Assembly: GCA_003151475.1 (NCBI GenBank)
Contig: PLXQ01000031.1
Location: 7,244-71,243 of the forward strand
DNA: 64,000 nt
Direction of reading: 5' to 3'
Source of the DNA: Acidimicrobiaceae bacterium
GTDB taxonomy: Bacteria > Actinomycetota > Acidimicrobiia > Acidimicrobiales > UBA8190
In this document: one piece after another, positions 42,491 through 50,468 of the stretch
How positions within the stretch are numbered: position 1 is the first letter of the stretch
How the letters are laid out: the number at the start of each line of letters is the position of its first letter
Notes under the pieces: generated by a model
What the model was told of the DNA's origin: nothing
Database searches by the model: none
What the model saw: only the letters and a program-made list of their open reading frames with translations
Made by a program: the position numbers and the translations under genes

Positions 42491-43247
42491 GGCCCGTTCC
42501 CGTCTCCTACGGCCTGTGTGCGCCCGGTCTCTGCCCGGCCGTGTCGTCGGGCCCCCGGCACCGGCGACGTGCGCCAACTCCAGCTATCCGGGAATGGTCC
42601 AAAGTTAGTGCAGGTCGGCCGGAAAACGATGACGGTCCGTGACGGACCAGCCCTGGTGCGGTCGAGGCGTCGCAACAGGAGGAATTACCTGTCACCAAAG
42701 GAGGCATTCCGGCCCACCCGGGTGTACCGTCCCCACCGGGGAGCGACCATCGGGAGGTCTCCAGGGCCCCTCCTGCAGGGTAGGCACGGGCCCACCGATC
42801 GTCGCCATGGCCAGTTGGTCAGATGTTGAGATGCCATCGGGTGTGGCTTGAGGGTGGGGTTCACACAATGGGTGAACCCGCAGCGACTGGCTGCTGTCGT
42901 GCTCAAAAGGCAGGCGAAATGCACTGGGATTCCTCAATCGTGACGATGCCACGGGGATCAAGGCTTCCTAACGTGGACCTCGGAACGTGAGAAGTGGGGG
43001 ACGAACCGCAGCGACCATCTGCGGAAGCGTCAGCATGGACGAAAAGGAGCAGGTCAGGGGGTCTGGGGGCCCGATCTGTGTCGGTGAAGAGTTTCATGCT
43101 GGGAATGAGGAGGAGGACTGGCACACTGGTTCGGCAGGGGCACGCGCTTCGATTCTCGGAAGTGCCAGGACTTTCGCCTCTCCCGCTCCCGCTGCGGGGC
43201 CCACGGCCCGGCGACGAGTGGAGAGTCTGACTGGGGGGCATGCAGAT
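42491..43247. promoter_or_regulatory. 757-bp regulatory spacer between the divergent Wzz-like and CapD-like genes
   Basis: No convincing gene. It holds a perfect 8-bp inverted repeat, GGGTTCAC (42857-42864) and GTGAACCC (42872-42879), around a 7-nt loop, suitable as an operator or hairpin. TAACGT at 42969-42974 followed by TGAGAAGTGGGGG (42988-43000) resembles the leader-box promoters A-C, with 13-nt spacing; the GTG at 42987 opens a Met-Arg-Ser-Gly frame that runs into the dehydratase. Confidence 0.5.
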
Positions 43248-45245
43248 ATGGCGGGATGGGACCAAAATCCCGGCTCAGCGATTCGATCACGGGCTCGCGA
43301 CACGAGCTCGAGTGAACCGCACGGGCAGAAACACGTAGTTCGGGTGGAACGCGTCGGCACGCCGGTGGTCGGAGCGCGCGGTCAGCGCCTGGCCATGGCC
43401 GCGTCGCGAGTGCGTTCCCGAATGATCTTCCTCGTTCTCGACGCTCTCGTCCTGGCTGTCTGCTACAGCCTGGCCGAATTGGTCTATTTCCGCGATCGCC
43501 CCCCCGCGCATTACGCCGGGCGTTTCGCCACCTTCCTCGTCATCGCCCTCGTCGTCCAGCTGACCGCGAATCACGTCTTCGGTCTCTACGGGCGCATGTG
43601 GCGCCACGCCGGCATCGAGGAGGCCCGTCAGATCCTCCTCTCCTCCGGAGCCAGCTTGGCGCTGCTCGTGGCCCTCTACCCGGTGGGTCGGGCCACCCAC
43701 TTCGTGGACGCCCCTTTGGCCGTGATCCTGGTCGGAGCCGTCTTCTGCGCCATGGCCATGGGAGCCCTGCGGTTCCACTCGAGGCTGTTCGCCTGGCAGC
43801 GTGGCTCCCGGCGCCTGGGACTGCGCGTGGCCGTCATCGGAAGCCGCGACGCCGGCGCCGCCGTGGTCCGCGACATGCTGCGCAATCCCAAGGCCGGGCT
43901 GATGCCTGTGGCCGTCTTCGACGACGATGCCGGAGCCCACGGGCTGTCGCTGCTCGGAGTCCCCGTGGTCGGAGGGGTCGACGACATCGAAGAGGCCGCC
44001 CCCCGCTATGACATCCAGCAGGTCGTTCTCGCCATTCCCTCCCCGCCCGCCGAGCTGGTGGAGCGAGCGCTCCGGGCTTCGGAGGCGGCGGGTGTGTCCA
44101 TGAAGATCGTCCCCGGTGTCCGGGAAATGGCGGGGACGGCAGGCAATGCCCCCCCGATGGCCCGGGTCCGTGCCCCGCACATCGAGGACCTCTTGGGCCG
44201 GACCCAGGTGGCCACCGACCTGGAAGCCGTGAGACGCTCCATCGCCGGGCGTCGGGTTCTCATCACCGGTGCCGGGGGATCCATCGGCACCGAGATCGCC
44301 CGCCAGGTGGCCGGCTTCGAGCCGTCGCAGCTGGTTCTCCTCGACCATGACGAGACCCACCTCTATGACACCGCCGCCGTCGTGCCGGGGCCCTGTGAGC
44401 AGGTCCTGCTCGACATCGGCGACCGCAAGGCCGTGTTCGAGACCATGAGCCGCTACCGGCCCGAGGTCATCTTCCATGCCGCCGCCCACAAGCACGTGCC
44501 CCTCCTCGAGTCCCACCCCTTGGCCGCCGTCTCCACCAACGTCTTCGGCACCCTGAACGTGGTCGAGGCCGCCGCCGCCGCCGGTGTGGGCCGCTTCGTG
44601 TTCATCTCCACCGACAAGGCCGTCCGGCCCCGCAGCGTCATGGGCGCCTCCAAGTGGACGGCCGAGCAGGTTGTGCTCAGCCGAGCTCCCGAGAGCGCCC
44701 CGTACTGCGCCGTGCGCTTCGGAAATGTCCTGGGATCACGTGGGAGCGTCATCCCCACCTTCGCCCGCCAGATCGCCAAGGGGGGCCCGGTCACGGTCAC
44801 CGACCCCCGGATGACCCGCTTCTTCATGAGCGTCGAGGAAGCCGTGCAGCTCGTCCTCCAGGCGTCGGTGCTCTCCAAGGGCGGGGAGATCTTCATGCTG
44901 GAGATGGGCAAGCCCGTGTCCATCTTGGAGCTGGCCGAGCGCATGATCCGCCTCTCGGGCTACGCCGTGGGCACCGACATCGCCATCGACATCACCGGCG
45001 CCCGCCCGGGCGAGAAGATCGACGAGGACCTGACGGCGTCGGGTGAGGAGCTGCTCTCCACCACCCACCAGGCCGTCTACCGCCTGCTGCCGTCGGCGCT
45101 CGCTCCCGAGGACCTCGATCTGGCCCTGCTGGAGCTCGACGAGTGCGTGGCCACCCGCAACTCCGAGCTGGGTCGCAAATCGCTGTTCGCTCTGGCTGAG
45201 TCGGCCGTGTTCTCCGAGGCGGTCGTCGACGAGGTGGCGGTGTGA
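43248..45245 (+). CDS. CapD/FlaA1-type nucleotide-sugar 4,6-dehydratase, membrane-anchored
   Basis: 665 aa. Four N-terminal membrane helices (~60-170), a CoA-binding-like Rossmann domain (LRVAVIGSRDAGAAVVRDML), then the SDR catalytic domain: VLITGAGGSIGTEIARQVAG near residue 339, AAAHKHVPLLESHPLAAVST, FISTDKAVRPRSVMGASKW. The active site has Met in place of the usual Tyr before Lys, as in WbpM and FlaA1, which convert UDP-GlcNAc to a UDP-4-keto-6-deoxy sugar. This product is the substrate for the EpsN-like aminotransferase at 3.7 kb. ATG 43248 follows GGGGGG; ATG 43395 would give 616 aa. Confidence 0.88.
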   Translation: MAGWDQNPGSAIRSRARDTSSSEPHGQKHVVRVERVGTPVVGARGQRLAMAASRVRSRMIFLVLDALVLAVCYSLAELVYFRDRPPAHYAGRFATFLVIALVVQLTANHVFGLYGRMWRHAGIEEARQILLSSGASLALLVALYPVGRATHFVDAPLAVILVGAVFCAMAMGALRFHSRLFAWQRGSRRLGLRVAVIGSRDAGAAVVRDMLRNPKAGLMPVAVFDDDAGAHGLSLLGVPVVGGVDDIEEAAPRYDIQQVVLAIPSPPAELVERALRASEAAGVSMKIVPGVREMAGTAGNAPPMARVRAPHIEDLLGRTQVATDLEAVRRSIAGRRVLITGAGGSIGTEIARQVAGFEPSQLVLLDHDETHLYDTAAVVPGPCEQVLLDIGDRKAVFETMSRYRPEVIFHAAAHKHVPLLESHPLAAVSTNVFGTLNVVEAAAAAGVGRFVFISTDKAVRPRSVMGASKWTAEQVVLSRAPESAPYCAVRFGNVLGSRGSVIPTFARQIAKGGPVTVTDPRMTRFFMSVEEAVQLVLQASVLSKGGEIFMLEMGKPVSILELAERMIRLSGYAVGTDIAIDITGARPGEKIDEDLTASGEELLSTTHQAVYRLLPSALAPEDLDLALLELDECVATRNSELGRKSLFALAESAVFSEAVVDEVAV

Positions 45246-46537
45246 CATTGGCGGATCGGCCGGCCGGCGAATCGCCGGGCCGGCCCGAGACGCTCATCGT
45301 CATCGGTCAGGGCTACGTCGGGCTTCCTCTGGCGCTGGCCGCCGTCGACGCCGGATTCTCGGTCGTCGGTTTCGACACCGACCCGGCCCGGATCAAGAGC
45401 CTGGCGGCGGCCGCCTCCTACGTGGAGGACATCACCGACGAGACGCTCACGGCGGCCTTGGCCACCGGCCGCTACCGGCCCAGCTCCGACGAGGCTGACT
45501 GCGACGGCTTCGATGTGGCCGTCATCGACGTGCCCACCCCGCTCAAAGACGGCCAGCCCCATCTGGCCTACGTGGAGGCGGCCGCCGCCATGGTGGCGCG
45601 CCACCTCCAGCGAGGCGCCACCGTCGTGCTCGAGTCCACCACCTACCCGGGTACCACCGAGGAGCTGATCCGGCCCATCTTGGAGGAGGGCTCGGGCCTG
45701 GTGGCCGGCGACGACTTCTTCCTCGGCTACAGCCCCGAGCGCATCGATCCCGGCAACACCACCTGGGACCTGATCTCGACCCCCAAGGTGGTCTCGGGCA
45801 TCGACGCCCGCTCCCTGGCCGCCGTGGACGCTTTCTACGGCCGGATCGTGGACACCACGGTGCCCGTGTCGGGGACCCGCGAGGCGGAGCTGGTGAAGCT
45901 CCTCGAGAACACCTTCCGGCACGTGAACGTCGCTCTGGTGAACGAGCTGGCCATGTTCGCCGGTGACCTCGGTATCGATATCTGGGAGGCCATCGGGGCG
46001 GCCTCGACCAAGCCCTTCGGCTACATGCGCTTCACCCCCGGCCCCGGCGTGGGCGGCCACTGCCTCCCCGTCGACCCGAGCTACCTGTCGTGGGCAGTGC
46101 GGCGCAACCTCGGTGAGTCGTTCCGCTTCGTGGAGCTGGCCAACGACGTGAACGCCCATATGCCCGATTACGTGGTGCGCCGCCTGGTGGTCGCCTTCAA
46201 CCGCCTGGGCAAGGCCCTGAAGGGGTCCCGGGTGCTGTTGCTGGGCCTGGCCTATAAGGCCAATACAGGAGACGCCCGCGAGGCGCCGGGGACGGTGATC
46301 GCCGAGCGTCTGGCCACCCTGGGCGCCGACGTCCGAGTGGCGGACCCCCACGTGGCCCATGACACAGGGGGACCCTTCACCCTGGTCGATCTGAACGCCG
46401 ACGAGCTGAGCCTGGCCGACGGGGTGGTGCTCGTCACCGACCACGGCGCCTTCGACTACGACCTCGTCACCGCCCACGCCCGGTACATCCTCGACACCCG
46501 GGGACGCTTGGACGGACCCACCGTGGAGCGGCTATAA
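45242..46537 (+). CDS. UDP-N-acetylhexosamine/UDP-glucose 6-dehydrogenase
   Basis: 431 aa. LIVIGQGYVGLPLALAAVDA is the NAD-binding loop, VPTPLKDGQPHLAYVEAAAA the family motif, ESTTYPGTTEEL, YSPERIDPGNTTWD, ELVKLLENTFRHVNVALVNE with the catalytic Lys, and PGVGGHCLPVDPSYLSW with the catalytic Cys near residue 275. The sequence type is closer to WbpA/WecC (UDP-HexNAc dehydrogenases) than to Ugd, so the product is likely a UDP-N-acetylhexosaminuronate. GTG start overlaps the previous stop by 4 bp. Confidence 0.92.
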   Translation: MTLADRPAGESPGRPETLIVIGQGYVGLPLALAAVDAGFSVVGFDTDPARIKSLAAAASYVEDITDETLTAALATGRYRPSSDEADCDGFDVAVIDVPTPLKDGQPHLAYVEAAAAMVARHLQRGATVVLESTTYPGTTEELIRPILEEGSGLVAGDDFFLGYSPERIDPGNTTWDLISTPKVVSGIDARSLAAVDAFYGRIVDTTVPVSGTREAELVKLLENTFRHVNVALVNELAMFAGDLGIDIWEAIGAASTKPFGYMRFTPGPGVGGHCLPVDPSYLSWAVRRNLGESFRFVELANDVNAHMPDYVVRRLVVAFNRLGKALKGSRVLLLGLAYKANTGDAREAPGTVIAERLATLGADVRVADPHVAHDTGGPFTLVDLNADELSLADGVVLVTDHGAFDYDLVTAHARYILDTRGRLDGPTVERL

Positions 46538-46545
46538 GCCAGCAG

Positions 46546-47493
46546 GTGAACGTCCTCGTCACCGGCGGAGCCGGCTTCATCGGAGCCAACCTCTGCCGCA
46601 CCCTGGCCGAAGCCGGTGACGTCGACCGGGTGGTGGCCCTGGACGACCTCTCCACCGGGTATGCCGAGAATCTCGAAGGCGTCTCGGGTGTTCGGCTCGT
46701 CGAGGGCTCGATCCTCGATGCGACCCTTCTCGACACCGTGATGGACGGCACCGACGGCGTCGTCCACCTGGCCGCCCGGCCGTCGGTGCCCCGGTCGTTG
46801 GAAGACCCCTGGGCCTCGCATGAGGCCAACGCCTCCGGCACCGTCCGCGTCCTCGAGGCCGCCCGCCGCCAACCGGCGACCAACCGCCCCCAGGTGATCG
46901 TGGCCTCCTCGTCCTCGGTCTACGGCGCCAACCGGGCGCTGCCCAAGCGCGAGGACATGGTGGCCCGGCCGCTCAGCCCCTACGCAGCCAGCAAGCTGGC
47001 CGCCGAGGCCTACGCCCTCGCCTACGGCCACTCCTTCGGCCTCGACGTGCTGGCGTTCCGGTTCTTCAATGTCTTCGGTCCCCTCCAGTCAGCCGATCAC
47101 GCCTACGCGGCGGTCGTGCCCGCCTTCATAGCGGCGGGCCTCCGGGGCGATCCGCTCATCATCCACGGGGACGGGACCCAGACCCGGGATTTCACCTTCG
47201 TGGGTACCGTTGTCGAGGTCCTCATGGACGCCCTGCGCCGGCGCCTGACCCACGACACGCCGGTCAACCTGGCCTTCGGGTCGCGGGTCTCGCTGCTCGA
47301 GCTGGCAGGGGCCCTGGAAGGCGTTCTGGGGCGCCCGCTGTCCCGGCAGCACGTGGAGCCCCGGCCGGGCGACGTGGCCCACTCACAGGCCGATCAGGGC
47401 CTCCTGCAGGCCATCTGTCCGGGCGTCAGCCCGGTTGGGCTGGCCGAGGGTCTCTCCCGCACTGTCGACTGGTACCGCTCCGTGGCGCCGTAA
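46546..47493 (+). CDS. NAD-dependent nucleotide-sugar epimerase (GalE/WbpP-like)
   Basis: 315 aa. VLVTGGAGFIGANLCRTLAE gives the Gly-rich NAD loop; SSSSVYGANRALPKREDMV has the catalytic Ser and PLSPYAASKLAAEAYALAYG the YxxxK pair near residue 149; FRFFNVFGPLQSADHAYAAV and GDGTQTRDFTFVGTVVEVL follow. Likely UDP-hexose or UDP-HexNAc(A) C4-epimerase. It starts 8 bp after the dehydrogenase and completes the CapD-like, dehydrogenase, epimerase run. Confidence 0.9.
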   Translation: MNVLVTGGAGFIGANLCRTLAEAGDVDRVVALDDLSTGYAENLEGVSGVRLVEGSILDATLLDTVMDGTDGVVHLAARPSVPRSLEDPWASHEANASGTVRVLEAARRQPATNRPQVIVASSSSVYGANRALPKREDMVARPLSPYAASKLAAEAYALAYGHSFGLDVLAFRFFNVFGPLQSADHAYAAVVPAFIAAGLRGDPLIIHGDGTQTRDFTFVGTVVEVLMDALRRRLTHDTPVNLAFGSRVSLLELAGALEGVLGRPLSRQHVEPRPGDVAHSQADQGLLQAICPGVSPVGLAEGLSRTVDWYRSVAP

Positions 47494-47516
47494 CCGCCAG
47501 GGCGGCCAATCAGTGA

Positions 47517-47551
47517 CCTCGGCGACCGGCGGACAACCCCAGTCGCCGAGG
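47517..47551. terminator. Hairpin between convergent epimerase and beta-helix genes
   Basis: CCTCGGCGAC (47517-47526) pairs perfectly with GTCGCCGAGG (47542-47551) across a 15-nt loop. It sits between two convergent stops and could terminate both transcripts, although no U-run follows. Confidence 0.55.
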
Positions 47552-47556
47552 CTCTG

Positions 47557-50268
47557 TCAACAGGCGAAGTAGCCGGCGTTGAAGGTGAACCCGTCAAAGG
47601 ACGAGGAGCCGTTGGCGCTGGGATCGCACGAGTCGGCCGTCGGGATCCCCCAGGTGTCGCTCATGGCGGAAAACGGGAACGGGTTCACCGAAACGTCATT
47701 GCCCGCCGTGGAGTACGTGTCTCCAGCGGGGACGGTGAAAGATGTCACCGGGATGGTGGCGCTCGTCACCGTGGACACAACGAGCACGTTCAGCGTCGGA
47801 AGCCCCGCCTGGGAGATCTGCAAGACGGTGCCGGCGCTCACGGACACGGAGCTGGCCAGGGTGACCGACGTGTAGGCCGTGCCGGTCGGTCCCCCCGTGA
47901 GGGCGGTGCCCAGGGCGTCCGTGCACGAGGACGAGCACGTCACTCCCGCCCATCCGGTGAAGTCGACGACGTTCGCCACCGAGTTGCTCACCCAGGTGTT
48001 GCCGTCCAGGGTGTTCGTGGCCGATCCCGGTCCCGCCGCCGGCGGACCCCCGTACTGCTGCAGGGCAGTCGTGCCACCGACCACCACCCCGAATCCGTTG
48101 CTGGACAGGGAGTTCCCGACGACGATGTTGGCGGTGCTGTCATAGGCCGGGAACAATGGGCCGCACGGTGTGGGGCTCAGGCATGCCACGTAGTTGTCGG
48201 TACCGGGGCCGTTCAGAGCCAGGCCCGTGGCGTTGCCGGTCGCTGAGTTCCCTTGTCCCAGGACCGACCCACCGATCTGGGCGCACGACGCGCCGGACAA
48301 AGAAATGCCGGCCGATGCGTTGTCCGTGGCCGTGTTGCTCTGCAGGACCACGTTGGCGTTCTGATTGGCGTCGACGCACGAGTCGGTGCTGTCGAGCAGT
48401 ATCCCGTCGCCGTATCCGGCCACGCCGATCGAACCCCCGCCGGCCAAGGCATCGCTGGCGCTGTTGCCCGAGATCGTCCACGTACCGGGAAGGCTACCGA
48501 GTACGACGGAGAGCGAACTTCCGGTGACGAGGGCGGGCTCGCTCATCAGCACGACCGAGGGTGATACGAACTTGGCGATATAGGTGGACGGCAGCGTCTG
48601 GCTGACCGCCCCGCCGGTTGACAGGGTCCCCGTCCCGCCGGAGCACCCCGTGAACGCCACGGGGCTCGCACTCACCCCCGTGCACGTGACTGTCTGCGGT
48701 CCGTTCGACGACGTCACATGCATGGGAACTGACGGCGCAAATCCGGCCGTCGATGCCACATCGATGGTGGTGAGAGGGAGGGACAGGCCGGTGGAGCCGG
48801 CGGCGACGGTCGTCGTCGCCGGTGCGAAGTTCACCGATCGACCGATGTCGCTCGCCTGGAACGACGCCCCCGACGGCGAGGACAGTGCCGTTTCTCCGTC
48901 TGTTGTCTGACCGTCAGAGAAGCTGCGGCCCGCGCTCAAGGGCGGATAGCCCGCCGGCGACGTCGGTCCGAACCCGGGAACCCACGCGGCGTCGATGTTC
49001 ACGTCATTGCTCCTCGTCGTGGTGTGCGACACGTCGAGGGTCCCGGCATTGAGCAGTCGCAGTCCGGCCGCCGCCTGACCGTTGGCTCCCCCGGTGAAGG
49101 AGTTCCCCGACACGGTGACCCCTTGGGCGCTGCTCAACCCTCCGATGGTGGCGGAGGCACCCAGGACCTCGATGCCGGACTGGGTCACGAGGTCGTTCGG
49201 ACCATCGCCCTGCACGGTTGAACTGGTGATGGTGCAGGCCGTACGCGCATCCTCACACACGATCCCGGCCTGGTGATACGCCGGGGTGTACGGGTTGAAA
49301 TCAACCGTCGAACCCGCCGGCAAGGCGTACGGCGTGGTGCCCGTCACCTGTACGGCGTGGGCGCCGAACGGTGTCGCCTGGAGCAGGCCGCCATCGACGA
49401 GGATGGGTCCACCGCTGAAGCCCTTGCATCCCTTCTTCTTCGAGATGTTCTTCACGGGAAGGATCTCGGGGGTCACATAGGTCGTGTTCCCCGGCAGCGG
49501 CACCGTCGTCGTCGTCGTGCATTGCGGTGACAGCAGCGACACGGCGGTCATCGAGACGTCGGAGGTGCTGGCGCTGCCGTCGTTGGCGACGTAGATGCCA
49601 CGCCCTCCCAGGCAGGTTCCGAACTGGTCCGCCGGCAGGTCGATGCCATTCACATTGACGGAATTGAGGGTCCCCGACGCGTCATTGAAGTAGATCCCTA
49701 CAAACTGCTGGCTGCAACCGTGGCCGTCGCTGTCGAGAGCGCCCACACCATTCGTGCCGCTGACAGTCAGACCCTGGAGAAGGACATTGTTGGCCCCACC
49801 GGACACTTCGACAACGGCGTACAGCGGATTGGCGCTGTTTGGATCGGAGGCACCAGCGGTCAAGCCCGACGCCGGCGGCTGGATGATCGTCTTCTTCGAG
49901 CCTGATCCCGTGATGGTCACACTGCTGTTCAGCGCTCCAATGTGCACCTGCTCGGTGTACGTCCCTTTGGCGACGTGGATCGTTCCTCCCACGTCGGCGG
50001 CGCCCTCCTGTACGAGAGCATGCGAGATCGTCTGACATGGAATCACGCGGCTCGAACAGGAATTGTTCGTGTCGGACCCGTTAGGGCTCACGTACCAATT
50101 GTTGCCGGAAACCGGCGACCTTCGGGCGGCGGCGGGCTGCACTCCTATGGCCACCACTGCGCCAACGACCACGCATGCTGCCAGCGCGCGCAAAAAGGGT
50201 CTTCCCGATGTTCTTGATACGCCCCGCACCGGCATGATCGTGCCGGGACCACGGCTTATATCGGCCAT
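47557..50268 (-). CDS. Large secreted beta-helix protein, family copy 1
   Basis: 903 aa. Signal peptide (~25-51, FLRALAACVVVGAVVAIG...AAA), then NNWYVSPNGSDTNNSCSSRV and CQTISHALVQEGAADVGGTI, a DUF1565-like beginning of a right-handed beta-helix. A Cys/Lys block (CKGFSGGPILVDGG) and many Asn/Gly/Thr-rich strand repeats follow to the C-terminus. The other two copies at 50.5 and 54.7 kb share the N-terminal block and the Cys block. Function unknown; no catalytic residues recognised. ATG 50268 follows GGGGGG. Confidence 0.75.
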   Translation of the reverse strand: MADISRGPGTIMPVRGVSRTSGRPFLRALAACVVVGAVVAIGVQPAAARRSPVSGNNWYVSPNGSDTNNSCSSRVIPCQTISHALVQEGAADVGGTIHVAKGTYTEQVHIGALNSSVTITGSGSKKTIIQPPASGLTAGASDPNSANPLYAVVEVSGGANNVLLQGLTVSGTNGVGALDSDGHGCSQQFVGIYFNDASGTLNSVNVNGIDLPADQFGTCLGGRGIYVANDGSASTSDVSMTAVSLLSPQCTTTTTVPLPGNTTYVTPEILPVKNISKKKGCKGFSGGPILVDGGLLQATPFGAHAVQVTGTTPYALPAGSTVDFNPYTPAYHQAGIVCEDARTACTITSSTVQGDGPNDLVTQSGIEVLGASATIGGLSSAQGVTVSGNSFTGGANGQAAAGLRLLNAGTLDVSHTTTRSNDVNIDAAWVPGFGPTSPAGYPPLSAGRSFSDGQTTDGETALSSPSGASFQASDIGRSVNFAPATTTVAAGSTGLSLPLTTIDVASTAGFAPSVPMHVTSSNGPQTVTCTGVSASPVAFTGCSGGTGTLSTGGAVSQTLPSTYIAKFVSPSVVLMSEPALVTGSSLSVVLGSLPGTWTISGNSASDALAGGGSIGVAGYGDGILLDSTDSCVDANQNANVVLQSNTATDNASAGISLSGASCAQIGGSVLGQGNSATGNATGLALNGPGTDNYVACLSPTPCGPLFPAYDSTANIVVGNSLSSNGFGVVVGGTTALQQYGGPPAAGPGSATNTLDGNTWVSNSVANVVDFTGWAGVTCSSSCTDALGTALTGGPTGTAYTSVTLASSVSVSAGTVLQISQAGLPTLNVLVVSTVTSATIPVTSFTVPAGDTYSTAGNDVSVNPFPFSAMSDTWGIPTADSCDPSANGSSSFDGFTFNAGYFAC

Positions 50269-50468
50269 AGCGTGTTGCCCCCCGTCGTGAAAATCACCCT
50301 TGGCAAACCAGACCAAGCGCGACCGCCCCTGAGCACGGGGCGTCGTCTTCCAACCGCAAACAGTCCGGTTTGCCTCACCTTATGAGGCCCCTTGACTCGT
50401 CACACCATCAATTTTGACTATCTTCCGGCCACCTTTTTCATCCGATTCGACCATGGCAAACAGCCTCC

